From: Corallochytrium limacisporum
Lineage: Eukaryota > Opisthokonta
Length of the DNA: 45,338 nt
Direction: 5' to 3'
NCBI GenBank assembly: GCA_002811645.1
Contig: PDIP01000076.1
Location: 1-45,338, forward strand
Shown here: piece after piece, positions 10,611 to 20,156 of the stretch
How positions within the stretch are numbered: the stretch's first letter is position 1
How the letters are laid out: each line of letters begins with the position of its first letter
Made by a program: the position numbers and the translations under genes
The notes under the pieces: generated by a model
What the model was told of the DNA's origin: nothing
The model's input: only the letters and a program-made list of their open reading frames with translations
Database searches by the model: none

Positions 10611-12398
10611 ATGGAGGGAATCCTTGCTAACGCCGCCCGGGTCTGTCCCCATGTCGCTCGTATGGGTACTGATGCCTTCCGTGGCATGCCCAAGCGTGAG
10701 ATTATGAAGCGCGCTCGCCACTGCCCAGTCATTTCCAACGGTATACATGATATGCAGAAGCGGAGCTTCAAGACTGTCGCTGGTAAGCGCTCCGCTGTTG
10801 AGTCTACCGCTGCGGCTGTCAACGACCAGGTCGTACCCGACGAGACCACCAAGCGTGAAAAGGTAACCAACAACAAGAACACACGGGTTATGGTGGAGGA
10901 ATCCAGGCCGGAAGATATCGTGGAAAGCCCCAGCGTGAAGGATGCAATGTCCACGGTAGAACGCTTGGAGAGGTTCAACGAGGTTCACAGGTTTGCGTTC
11001 CAGGGCCCCGCTTCTCCGTCCGAGTGCCCCGTAGCTTCCATGGCCGCATCGCTGAGGACCCAGGGCCAAGAAGCCGAGATACCAGCGCCCCAGACCATGG
11101 AAGATGCCATGGACATTGTCAACAAGAGCAAGGGTGGTGGGACAGTAGAAGTTTCCAAACACTCCTTCAATTATGATCACTTCTTCGCACAGAAGATTGA
11201 ACAGAAGCTCGCCGATAGAAGCTACCGCGTCTTTAAGAACATTAACCGTCTTGCGGAAAGCTTCCCTTACGCCGAGCGCGAGTACAAAGCGCAAGAGCGC
11301 AAGTTTGCCGTTTGGTGCTCGAACGATTATCTCGGCATGAGCCGCCACGATGTCGTGAAAGATACGGTAGGTACGGTCCTATCGCGCTATGGAGCCGGTT
11401 CTGGCGGCACGCGCAACATTGCCGGAAACGGCTACTTCCACCAGCTATTGGAAAAGTCTGTGGCCGACTTGCACGGCCACGACCGTGGTCTGGTGTTCTC
11501 GTCCTGCTTCGTTGCGAACGATGCGACCTTGAGTACCCTGGGCAAGCTTATGCCCGGACTCATCTACTACTCTGACGAGATGAATCACGCTAGCATGATC
11601 CAGGGTATCCGCAACTCTGGTGCAAAGAAGCGCGTTTTCAAGCACAATGACCTGCAGCACTTGGAAGAGTTGCTGGCAAAGGACGATCCTTCGGCACCGA
11701 AGGTAATTGCCTTCGAATCGGTCTACTCTATGTCCGGCTCCATTGCCCCTATCTCTGAGATCTGCGACCTCGCCAAGAAGTACGGTGCCCTGACTTTCCT
11801 GGACGAGGTTCACGCTGTTGGCATGTACGGACCTCGCGGTGCTGGTGTGGCGGAAGAGATGGGCATCGCCCAAAAGGTCGACATGTACACCGGCACCCTG
11901 GGTAAGGCCTACGGTGTTGTTGGTGGCTATGTTACCGGCTCTGCTCTGCTCATTGATATGCTCCGTTCCTACGCCCCCGGATTCATCTTCACCACCAGCT
12001 TGCCTCAGATGGTTGCTGCGGGAGCTTTGGCTTCCGTGGAGTACCTGAAGCAGTCTACAGCCGAACGTCAGGGCCAGCGTGAAAATGTGCGCATGGTAAA
12101 GGACATGTGTGCTGAGGCCAATCTCCCTGTGTTGGAGAACAACTCCCACATTGTGCCAGTGATTGTCGGCGATGCCGGCATTTGTCGCCAGATTTGTGAC
12201 GACCTACTGGAGGAATTTGACATCTATGTCCAGTCTATTAACTACCCGACGGTCCCGGTAGGCACCGAGCGTCTGCGCATCACTCCCACCCCCTACCACA
12301 ACAAGGATATGGCTGACCACCTAATCCACGCCTTAGACACGCTCTGGAAGCGCTACGACGTCCCCCGCGCGGACAAGATGAAGATGCCTGCCTACTGA
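10611..12398 (+). CDS. ALAS: 5-aminolevulinate synthase (mitochondrial)
   Basis: A 595-residue PLP-dependent enzyme condensing glycine and succinyl-CoA to 5-aminolevulinate, the first step of heme synthesis by the Shemin pathway, in the mitochondrial matrix. The catalytic core begins near residue 187 ([14 protein letters not shown]), followed by [13 protein letters not shown], the glycine-rich [13 protein letters not shown] segment, [11 protein letters not shown] with the PLP-nitrogen-binding Asp398, and TGTLGKAYG with the Schiff-base Lys432. The N-terminal ~180 residues are basic near the start, as for a mitochondrial presequence, and carry three Cys-Pro dipeptides (Cys12, Cys38, Cys139) in contexts resembling heme-regulatory motifs. 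In animal ALAS these allow heme to block import or promote turnover; that role here is inferred. The start ATG has a good context (GCC before ATGG). Ferroportin lies 1.8 kb downstream on the same strand. Confidence 0.97.
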   Translation: MEGILANAARVCPHVARMGTDAFRGMPKREIMKRARHCPVISNGIHDMQKRSFKTVAGKRSAVESTAAAVNDQVVPDETTKREKVTNNKNTRVMVEESRPEDIVESPSVKDAMSTVERLERFNEVHRFAFQGPASPSECPVASMAASLRTQGQEAEIPAPQTMEDAMDIVNKSKGGGTVEVSKHSFNYDHFFAQKIEQKLADRSYRVFKNINRLAESFPYAEREYKAQERKFAVWCSNDYLGMSRHDVVKDTVGTVLSRYGAGSGGTRNIAGNGYFHQLLEKSVADLHGHDRGLVFSSCFVANDATLSTLGKLMPGLIYYSDEMNHASMIQGIRNSGAKKRVFKHNDLQHLEELLAKDDPSAPKVIAFESVYSMSGSIAPISEICDLAKKYGALTFLDEVHAVGMYGPRGAGVAEEMGIAQKVDMYTGTLGKAYGVVGGYVTGSALLIDMLRSYAPGFIFTTSLPQMVAAGALASVEYLKQSTAERQGQRENVRMVKDMCAEANLPVLENNSHIVPVIVGDAGICRQICDDLLEEFDIYVQSINYPTVPVGTERLRITPTPYHNKDMADHLIHALDTLWKRYDVPRADKMKMPAY

Positions 12399-13669
12399 AG
12401 CCCTCAGGTCTTGATCACACAACGCACATGATGAAACTTGTGGTGTCATGTGTATATTTCATTAGTATATATTTGTCAATTTTGTCTCCCTTGAAGCATG
12501 TTTCAGCAGATCCCAGCAATGAACGATGAATCCACAAAGATTGCGAATAGCATGTCCTTTGAAAGAATCAATACAGACACAATCAATGAAACATGACCCT
12601 AGGACATATGAAAGGAAATTGGAACCCGGTGAGTTGTTATAGAGTATACTTGTCACAGTCAACAAGCTCTGAATTACACTCGTGTGCGATCAGGTGTGTG
12701 CTCACAACGTGCTTCAATCACAAACTGCCCTGATCCTCATCAGAATCCGAAGGTGGGCCCCCCAAAACTTCGCGCAAACGAGTGTCGCCACCATTCGACC
12801 CCAACCCGGCAATAGACGTACCACCACCGCTCTGCTTATCATCACCTCACTCCCGGCCTTCTTCCCCCCCCCTCCCTTCCCCGTGCCCGCTTCGCTGACA
12901 AAAGGCGGTCTTCGCTCGATCGTACGAGATGGAGACTTCCCGGTAATTCCAAAGGGAAGGACTGCGCGTGTCCGGCGAAGCATTTGTCCGTTCTTTGGTC
13001 CAAAGCTGGAACACTCAGCATAAAATTTCCAGTTCTTTTTCACCTCCCTTTTTAATTTTCTTTTGCTTTTCTCCCCGGCTCTTTTTTCATGCGGAGAAGG
13101 CGGGAGGTGGAGTGAAACAGTCTTTGTGTCCGTGGCCGCTGGGTTTCCCTCCCCATCGTCCGTGGTCTGCGTGGTGGGAGGGGTTGGCCAAGTCGGCAAG
13201 TCCGCGTGTGTGGCTGTGAGGATAGGGCGGAGGGAGGGGGCGGAAGTGCGAGGTGAAGGAGTGGGTGGGTCTCCGGGCCGGATTTACGGCCTGAGGAAGC
13301 GCGTGTCTCCTGAAGCCCCCAAAAATTCAGGATATTTCAGAAAGTGATGGTCATCTCGCAGGTATTTCAGATGCGTGAGGTGATGTCAATTTCATAAGCC
13401 AATTTTTCCAGCCGAGCTGTTCTGCCGAAAGACTCGAGCATAGGAGAACGCTATGAAAGCAACCGTTCGATTGTGTACTGAAGTCATTCGTCCACACAAG
13501 TGGCCCCGGGAAAACGATTTTTAATGGACAGGCGTCCAGTTGCCGGTGATCATAATCAGCACTCACATGTTGCGAACAAGAATCAGGAAAATTTTGAAGA
13601 CAGTGATAGTACGGATTGGCAAGCAGTGCTGACCAGACCAAGCAACAGGCCACACTTACTGGTTAGGGG
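12399..13669. other. Intergenic region ALAS / POLR3K
   Basis: No gene recognised. Contains a C-rich tract at about 12865-12883, T/C-rich stretches at about 13025-13095 and a G-rich stretch at 13220-13275. The end presumably holds the POLR3K promoter; no clear core element was found. Confidence 0.45.
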
Positions 13670-14155
13670 ATGTTGAGTTTCTGCCCGTTTTGTGCCAACG
13701 TATTGGTCGTGGAAGGACCTGAAGGGAATCTCCTCGCGACAGACTCAACAGCCGACCATATCGGTCATCATCCGTCTGCAACTTCGGCCGTTCCTTACGA
13801 CGACAGGGAGGACACCGACGACGAAGACTACAACCCACAACACTCCCGCGGGAATCAGGAGAACCTGCAGGGCAGGATCCGCAGTACCTACGCCCTACGG
13901 TGTGTCACATGCCCATACCGCTACGATATACGACACAAGATCACGAGCCGTCGGTACAACGAACTCAAGGCAATTGACGAGGTTATGGGCGGAGCTGACG
14001 CATGGGAGAACGTAGATTCAACCGAAGCAGAGTGTCCGAAGTGTGGCAATCCTAGGGCATACTATCGTATGATGCAAACCCGGAGTGCTGACGAGCCTAT
14101 GACCGTATTCTACCGCTGTACAAATCACGAGTGTGCCCATCAGTGGAGAGAGTAG
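13670..14155 (+). CDS. POLR3K: RNA polymerase III subunit RPC10/C11 (POLR3K)
   Basis: A 161-residue homologue of POLR3K/Rpc11, the Pol III subunit needed for RNA 3'-end cleavage, termination and reinitiation. The N-terminal zinc ribbon uses Cys5/Cys8 and Cys78/Cys81; the C-terminal TFIIS-like ribbon uses Cys122/Cys125 and Cys150/Cys155. The C-terminal half is highly conserved (AWENVDSTEAECPKC, then QTRSADEPMT), including the acidic Asp141-Glu142 pair of the cleavage hairpin. The family is normally about 108 residues; the extra length is a hydrophilic, acidic insertion of about 50 residues (roughly 20-73) between the two Cys pairs of the N-terminal ribbon. It stays in frame and lacks a convincing GT...polypyrimidine-AG intron, so a real insertion is favoured over a retained intron. 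Its stop is only 66 bp before the ferroportin ATG. Confidence 0.95.
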   Translation: MLSFCPFCANVLVVEGPEGNLLATDSTADHIGHHPSATSAVPYDDREDTDDEDYNPQHSRGNQENLQGRIRSTYALRCVTCPYRYDIRHKITSRRYNELKAIDEVMGGADAWENVDSTEAECPKCGNPRAYYRMMQTRSADEPMTVFYRCTNHECAHQWRE

Positions 14156-14221
14156 AAGACAATAGCGGAAAGGGAGACCGGATCATTTACCGTTCCAACT
14201 TAATAACAACAAACCACAGCC

Positions 14222-16126
14222 ATGCCAGACTCATATGAATTCACCCCCCGTAATTCTGCGACACCGCTCTTCCGGGACTTGACGATTCCCCTTGAAAAGA
14301 AGCGGCAGTGGCTGCACTATCTGTACGTCAGTCACGCCTTTTCAGCCTTTGGGAATCGCCTGTTCGAATTTGCGGTGCCCATCATGCTGGCTGTAGCTGA
14401 CATCAGCCGCAGTTCCGGCGACAGCGGCGGAGGCGACCTGACCTCCGTCGCGCTGTTTAGCATCGGTATCACTCTAACCCGGACATTATTTGCCGCCAAA
14501 ATCGGGGCCCTTACGGACCGTTGGCAACACCATCACCGCGTTAGGGCTGCTGGCTACCTAATCGCCGTCGATAACGGCCTGGTCATAATTGTGGCTGTCC
14601 TGATCTGGCTCCGATGCGTATCTACCACTCCTGACAGCTTGATGTCTTGGGTTATGCTCGCTGCGGCAGTGCTTATGGCCTGTTGCCAGACTCTGAGCGG
14701 AGTCGGCGGCTCCATCCTTGTCGAAAAAAACTGGGTCCGTAGCATCTGCCACGCAACCGCCACCTCAGACATGGACGACGACTCCAGTGAAGACCAGCAG
14801 CAAGGAAATATTGGAACGGGCAGAAGGGGATCAGAATTGTCGGACGAGGCCAAGGCCATGGTGCTTCTGTCCGAGGCCAATTCGGTGATGAGACGCATCG
14901 ATCTGACCTGCAAGTTCAGCGCACCGGTCCTTGTTGGTGTCATGGACGCCGTCAGTGACAATCCGGCCGCGCAAGTGGCCATTATAGCTATCCTGCTCGT
15001 GGCGTGGAATGTTGTCACGGGCCTTCCCGAGTTTCTTTTGCTGCGCAGACAGCAGGCTCTACAACGAAAGGAACAGACTCGTATCCTGCGTCACGGGCCG
15101 ACAGCGCCCGCAGCGGATGCCATCCCACCCTTGACACTGGCCGGCCAGTTTGCAGTCCAAGACAGAGCATACGAAGAGCACTCTGACCTGCGCTTGACAG
15201 CGGACAGTGTCCCCGAGGAAGATAATCTCGAAGATGAAGTTGATTACAATCAGCGTCACGACGACTATTACGCCCGATTACAGCTTCAACATGGTGATGA
15301 GGATGACCATGACGAAGAAACAACAGACAACGAATGGAAGAAGGAAAGCAACACGTTCACTGTCGTGTTTGTGGAGAACCTACACATTACCCTTAGTGTC
15401 GTTGGACTGGGATGTCTGTACTTTACGGTGCTGTCCTATTCCGCAATTATGCTGGGAGCGCTGGCAGCCCGTGGCGTCGGCGTGACGGTAATGGCTGTTT
15501 GTCGTGCACTCGCGTCCATGGTCGGCCTGAGTAGCACTTTTGTATTCACATGGCTCCGGCAGACCCAGTCGAACACGAATCACTCCAACGGTGAGATTGA
15601 TAAGGACCAGTATTGCTTGATCAAGCCAGCGTGGCGCGTAGCCATGTTGGGTGTCTGTTCGCAGTGGTTCAGTCTTCTGTTGGGTCTCTGGGGGATCTTT
15701 GTGTTCTTTGATGACGATTACCAGAACCAGCCTTCCGATGGAAGTAGCGTAGGTGCCTGGGGCATGCCTGCGCCCATCTGGGCCTTGGTCCTGCTAAACC
15801 TGGGAGTCATTGCGAGCCGCTGGGGTCTGTGGACCTTTGACCTTGGCGTCCTGCAAATGGTACAAGAAGGCGCGCCGGATGTCGTCCAGGGCCGTCTTAT
15901 GGGCGTCCAGGAGAGCGTCAATGCCTTCTTTGAATTGCTCATGGCAATGTTAGTGCTCGTGGTCTTTCCATCGAGCTCGGACTTCCCCGCACTCTCGGTG
16001 CTTTCGATGGTGGGCGTGACGATGTCGCTGGTACTCCATGCGGTGCAGGGCGTGGTGAACTTCGCACGGGCCCGCATTAGTCGCCGTTATTCGAGGCTGT
16101 CAAACCAGAACCTTGATGTACTTTAG
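14222..16126 (+). CDS. SLC40A1: Ferroportin-family iron exporter (SLC40A)
   Basis: A 634-residue membrane protein of the ferroportin family (MFS fold), which exports Fe(II) across the plasma or an organelle membrane. Diagnostic stretches: HYLYVSHAFSAFGNRLFEFAV in TM1 (residues 32-52), KNWV then SVMRRIDLTCKFSAPVLVG (169-172 and 221-239), VFTWLRQ (441-447), and the C-terminal RWGLWTFDLGVLQMVQE with GRLMGVQESVNAFFELL (533-573). About 11-12 hydrophobic segments are visible. The loop after TM4 carries an acidic insertion (about 183-205), and the loop between the two halves (about 278-380) ends in a strongly acidic stretch. By alignment from memory, human metal-site Asp39 and His43 correspond to Asn45 and Glu49 here, and hepcidin-binding Cys326 to Ala408; a His at 606 may match His507. 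The ATG is in a strong context (CAGCCATG). Confidence 0.93.
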   Translation: MPDSYEFTPRNSATPLFRDLTIPLEKKRQWLHYLYVSHAFSAFGNRLFEFAVPIMLAVADISRSSGDSGGGDLTSVALFSIGITLTRTLFAAKIGALTDRWQHHHRVRAAGYLIAVDNGLVIIVAVLIWLRCVSTTPDSLMSWVMLAAAVLMACCQTLSGVGGSILVEKNWVRSICHATATSDMDDDSSEDQQQGNIGTGRRGSELSDEAKAMVLLSEANSVMRRIDLTCKFSAPVLVGVMDAVSDNPAAQVAIIAILLVAWNVVTGLPEFLLLRRQQALQRKEQTRILRHGPTAPAADAIPPLTLAGQFAVQDRAYEEHSDLRLTADSVPEEDNLEDEVDYNQRHDDYYARLQLQHGDEDDHDEETTDNEWKKESNTFTVVFVENLHITLSVVGLGCLYFTVLSYSAIMLGALAARGVGVTVMAVCRALASMVGLSSTFVFTWLRQTQSNTNHSNGEIDKDQYCLIKPAWRVAMLGVCSQWFSLLLGLWGIFVFFDDDYQNQPSDGSSVGAWGMPAPIWALVLLNLGVIASRWGLWTFDLGVLQMVQEGAPDVVQGRLMGVQESVNAFFELLMAMLVLVVFPSSSDFPALSVLSMVGVTMSLVLHAVQGVVNFARARISRRYSRLSNQNLDVL

Positions 16127-16234
16127 TCTGTGTGCGATCAAAATCGAACAACACAAGAAACACATGCGAGTTTTGTAATTTTAGTACAAGTTTTATCCAA
16201 ACAACCATGTTCACAAGTTTTTGGCCCTTTCTTT

Positions 16235-19200
16235 TCATAGTCCATCATGACCACTGGTCGGCAGATCTAGGCCCGTCATGATCTCGTCAACGTCCTGTAC
16301 CAAAGAGCCTTCCTCGAGCGCGGCGAGATCGGTGCGGGTGCCAAGCTCTGGGTTTGCCGCTGTTGGCAATGTCCGAGACGAGGTGGCCTTGCCGCCCGCC
16401 CCGCGTATGAACTGCTTCTGCCGCTGCCACCGATTTGTCGCACGCAGATTCATCTGCCGCATGGACAGGTCATTCACCACATGTAGTTCCTGGGCCATGA
16501 TGTTCAGGTATGTCCATACAAAGTTGTCCAGAACTAGATCGGAGAAGTCTTCAGGTGTCGCGGAGGCCTTGGCCAGATTCTCCAGCTCCCTCCTGGACGC
16601 AAGGCGCAGCTTCGACCGCTCCGATTCGTTTACATTATCCTCACCTTTATCAAATTTGCCGACTCCGTTTGGCTCTTCTTCAAGTACCGCAGCCATCGCG
16701 CGAACACCTTTGGAGCGGATACCGGGGACGTCGTCCTGTTGTTGCTGCTCTTGCGGGTCACCATCGCTATTCTCGTCCTGCTCTTGCGCATCATCGTGAT
16801 CGTCATTGTCACCCCGATCCTGGTCCTTCTCCAGAGACGCGAGGTACGCCAAACGGCGCGCACGCTTTCCCGGAGAAATGCGCTTCGAACGACGGGGCTG
16901 TGGCACCGCTGCTCTGCCGTCGCCGGTACCTTTTTCATCGTCGTCATTCCATCCGTCGGCTGGTGTCTTCCGTTTATGACCTGATGACAACCGAGGCGCA
17001 TTACCTTCAATGACAGTCTTCCGCTTCTTCGACGGTGACTTTTCCTCGTCGCAGACCTCCGGCTCATAGTCCTCACTATCCTTGTCCACGCTGTCTTCAT
17101 CTGCCAAGTCTTCGCTGTCGTCATCACTGTTCAGATCGGCAGCGGTGCGCATGGGTTTCTTTTTCTTTGGTTTCGGTTTCTGCTCCTGAAGTTGATGTGG
17201 TACCACTGCGGGACGTCCCGACGGCAATTGCGTCCCTTGGTTTCCTGCCGCCGACTTGTCAACAGGGTCGTCATCATCATCCTCTCCGAGCACAATGTGT
17301 TGCGTGTCCGCATCAGTGGACGAAGTGTTGTGCAGAACAGGCGGTGAGCAAGCAAGCCGCGCTTTGTCCGTATCCCTCGGCGTCGTGGTTGTGTTCGCGA
17401 CCTCTGACGTGGACGGTACCTGTCCCTCGGGCCCGGTGCTGTGGCCTCCGGCGCTGGACGAGGCGGCCGTGGGTGTCTTCTGCAGAGGACATGGTGTGTC
17501 CCCAACGGACAACAACGGCATTCCTGCCAATAGACGGCGTCCGGTCGCGTGCAACGGAAGCAGTGGCGTGCTCAGGATGCCTCCGTTGCTGTTCTTGGGC
17601 TTTTCACTCTCATCGGTGACGTTGTCCTTCGTGGTGGTCGTCGGACTGATTCTGCTGCGATTGCCGCCCTTGCTAGAGGGCGAAACAGCGCTGGTCCGGG
17701 CCACGCCCAGCCAGGAGAGTGCCTTGGTGAAGTAGCCGAGGTAGCCCTCCTGCGACTTCTCCTGCGACTCTTCTTCCTCTTCGTCTGGCCTTTGGTCGCT
17801 CCCTTGGTGATCGACATCGCCATCATCATCTTCCTCACTTTGCTGTCCCGAATCGTCATTCTTCCCCCGATACAGACCTACTTCGTCGGGGTAGCTGTTG
17901 TGGGGCAGACTAGCGGTTCGTTTCTTGGAGCCGGACTCTGTGGTCGGGTCGCAGAGATGGTGCCTCGTGTTGGGTCGCGAGACTTTATCACGACTCCCTT
18001 CATTTTCGTCCACAGTGTCGAGACTCACTGCCAGAGTGTATTCTGGAGACACTTGCGACTGTTTGGTGTTCTCCTTGTCTTGACTAGCCTCATTGCTCCG
18101 TGATTTGGAGCGAGATTTCTTAGCGATTGACAGGTTTTCTGCGGATTTGCTTTGGCTATTTTGCAGACCAAAGATGACCGAACTCGATGTGTTCCGAACC
18201 GGCGTCAGTTCCCGAAGCGCTGGGGGTTCGGGAGTGTCGTCCATGAGGCGCTGGGCAGTGTTCTGGCTGCTCTTCGAAGCTTCAGGAGTCTTGATCCCTG
18301 CGTTCTCAACCGGTCTTCGCTGCTGCGCACGGGCTGGTGTCGACGTAAAACTATCAATGCTCTGCATCGACTGCACTTCATTCTGTTGAATTCCGTCGAA
18401 GTCAAGGCTCATTTCCACGCTAATGTTGGCAACTGGTTGGGATGCAACGCTGTCCACTGGGCTGCCCAATTTGCCTTGAGCCACAATCATCCGTGGAGTG
18501 ATTGCCCCAGGATGCTCCGGTGCTGTTCCTTCTGCTTCCACCTGTGCAGGTACCGACGGTTGCACAGAAACCGACTGTGTACCTTCAGAAGGATTAGTTA
18601 CAGGGCTTGCACCTTTGTGTGCAGGCAGAGGTGGCGGAAGCATCTTCTTCAGACGCTCCTGGATACCGGGGGGGAAGACAGGGTTCGTTGCGGAGACAGC
18701 TTGGGTCTCCTGGAATACGCCATGTCTTTCAGCGAGCGATTCCTCGTAGTCAAGATTGAGATCGTCACCCATGGGGCCCATAAGGGCTTGTGTCTCGCTC
18801 AGGCCCAGTTCAGGTGCACGCTGTGACGAACGGTGAGCTGGGGATCCGGCCATGGGACCGGAAACTGCGGGCGCTTCGGTGAAGCTGCGCTCCGCACACT
18901 GTTGTTGCAGTTGCGGCTGCGGCGGCGACGGCGACTGCGACTGTGGCTGATTGGCCTGTTGGGCTGGTGTCGTCGACTCGACGGAGGTACGCTGGTTCGA
19001 CGCTTCGGTGACGTCTTCTGGAGTGGGATCCGATCGCGAATGATCGGCCTCCTCCACAGTGTTCTGCTCCAGAGATCGCGCCTTCGTCAGTTCGGTTGCC
19101 GTCGCCTGTTTCTGCTGCTGCTGTTGCTGTCGTGTCCGACTACCAAATCCTTTACGGTCCTCAAGTATTTGAATGCGCTCCCTCATCCAAGGATCGTCGT

Positions 19201-19816
19201 AGCCGCGCTCCAAGGCCCCCCCGTGCCAAAGTTTAAGCTTCTCCAGATCATTTTCATACTCTGTGAGATCGTGTTCGATTTCCCAGTTCTTCTTTGTTTC
19301 CATAGGGGCTAGTCGATACAGATGCATGACCATCCACATGCTCTTGGTTTTGGCCTGCAGAACCTCTTCAGCGGCGTCAGAGCTCACTATGATCTGCCCT
19401 TGTCGAATCAAATCTAGGCGCTTCTGGACCTCGCTATCGAGGATCACGTCCATGGGATCGCCAATGGCCAGACAATTCTCCGATCCGATAAAGTCGAAGC
19501 CATGAATCTCTAACAAGATTTTGTGGGCACCGTCCGGATATTGCAGTTTAGCTTTAGTGATGAGAACCAGGCCGCCTTTTAGATCTCGAAGATCGTTGCT
19601 ACAGTGCTCTTGAGTCCGTAGCTTCTTTATGCATGGGGTTGTGAACTCCGTTTCGATGTGATAGTTACCATCGCTTACCTGACCCCGCACAGCTTGCAAC
19701 GAAGTCACAGTGTCTGCATCCTGGCTCACTTGAATAATCTGTGCCGTAACGCCCTGTTTCACTTTCCCGTTCAAGACGGTGTCTCTGATCCACTGTTCCT
19801 TCAAGAATAGTGCCAT
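16235..19816 (-). CDS. Large acidic nuclear protein with N-terminal OB fold (TPP1/ACD- or RPA70N-like)
   Basis: A 1193-residue protein. Residues ~1-140 look like an OB fold with strong resemblance to shelterin TPP1/ACD: a WIRDTVL start (W9), AQIIQVSQDAD (25-35), VSDG (47-50), GGLVLITKAK (81-90), LLEIHGFDFI, and an exit helix DSEVQKRLDLI (127-137) matching the TPP1 helix. TPP1 tethers telomerase and POT1 at telomeres. The VSDG and IGDP motifs also occur in RPA70N, so an RPA-type OB fold is the main alternative. A helical segment follows (about 145-225), then ~800 residues of low-complexity sequence rich in Gln, Ser, Asp and Glu with several TQ/SQ sites and basic NLS-like clusters (KPKPKKKKP, SKKRK, GHKRK). 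The last ~120 residues include a predicted helical block (EDFSDLVLDNFVWTYLNIM) of unknown type. No intron is needed. The ATG context is good (A at -3). The stop is 108 bp from the ferroportin stop (convergent). Confidence 0.6.
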   Translation of the reverse strand: MALFLKEQWIRDTVLNGKVKQGVTAQIIQVSQDADTVTSLQAVRGQVSDGNYHIETEFTTPCIKKLRTQEHCSNDLRDLKGGLVLITKAKLQYPDGAHKILLEIHGFDFIGSENCLAIGDPMDVILDSEVQKRLDLIRQGQIIVSSDAAEEVLQAKTKSMWMVMHLYRLAPMETKKNWEIEHDLTEYENDLEKLKLWHGGALERGYDDPWMRERIQILEDRKGFGSRTRQQQQQQKQATATELTKARSLEQNTVEEADHSRSDPTPEDVTEASNQRTSVESTTPAQQANQPQSQSPSPPQPQLQQQCAERSFTEAPAVSGPMAGSPAHRSSQRAPELGLSETQALMGPMGDDLNLDYEESLAERHGVFQETQAVSATNPVFPPGIQERLKKMLPPPLPAHKGASPVTNPSEGTQSVSVQPSVPAQVEAEGTAPEHPGAITPRMIVAQGKLGSPVDSVASQPVANISVEMSLDFDGIQQNEVQSMQSIDSFTSTPARAQQRRPVENAGIKTPEASKSSQNTAQRLMDDTPEPPALRELTPVRNTSSSVIFGLQNSQSKSAENLSIAKKSRSKSRSNEASQDKENTKQSQVSPEYTLAVSLDTVDENEGSRDKVSRPNTRHHLCDPTTESGSKKRTASLPHNSYPDEVGLYRGKNDDSGQQSEEDDDGDVDHQGSDQRPDEEEEESQEKSQEGYLGYFTKALSWLGVARTSAVSPSSKGGNRSRISPTTTTKDNVTDESEKPKNSNGGILSTPLLPLHATGRRLLAGMPLLSVGDTPCPLQKTPTAASSSAGGHSTGPEGQVPSTSEVANTTTTPRDTDKARLACSPPVLHNTSSTDADTQHIVLGEDDDDDPVDKSAAGNQGTQLPSGRPAVVPHQLQEQKPKPKKKKPMRTAADLNSDDDSEDLADEDSVDKDSEDYEPEVCDEEKSPSKKRKTVIEGNAPRLSSGHKRKTPADGWNDDDEKGTGDGRAAVPQPRRSKRISPGKRARRLAYLASLEKDQDRGDNDDHDDAQEQDENSDGDPQEQQQQDDVPGIRSKGVRAMAAVLEEEPNGVGKFDKGEDNVNESERSKLRLASRRELENLAKASATPEDFSDLVLDNFVWTYLNIMAQELHVVNDLSMRQMNLRATNRWQRQKQFIRGAGGKATSSRTLPTAANPELGTRTDLAALEEGSLVQDVDEIMTGLDLPTSGHDGL

Positions 19817-20156
19817 CGTTTCCCTGATATTTTTGACCTCTTTCTGCTCCTCACAGACCTACATCATGTATAGCACATTTGACGTACTGTCGCTTAGGAC
19901 ACGTTCCGATTCCGCTGATCGAACTTACCATGAGCTCATCACTGCCTGTACATTCTTGGGTTGGTCTCACTCTGAAATAACCTCTCTCCCGTCTTTGGGG
20001 AGGGAGGGGAAGGCTGGTTTTGCGCGCGAAAGTAGAGCTCGGCAACGGGGGGAGAACCTGCCCCGCGGGTGTGGGATGTCTCGGTGCCTTGAAACGAAGA
20101 GACTCGGACGAGAAAAAAAGGAGTCTCTCCTGTGGAAAAAGAAAGGTGGTATGCTT
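19817..20156. other. Intergenic region between CEP104 and the OB-fold gene
   Basis: A 340-bp stretch that is the 3' flank of CEP104 and the 5' flank of the OB-fold gene, both on the - strand. It contains a GC-rich block at about 20030-20075. No gene is seen. Confidence 0.5.

Noticed and set aside
14143-14150. CAGTGG near the ferroportin start, a possible iron-responsive-element loop
   Set aside because: The flanking bases do not pair into the required stem, and it lies in the POLR3K coding end.
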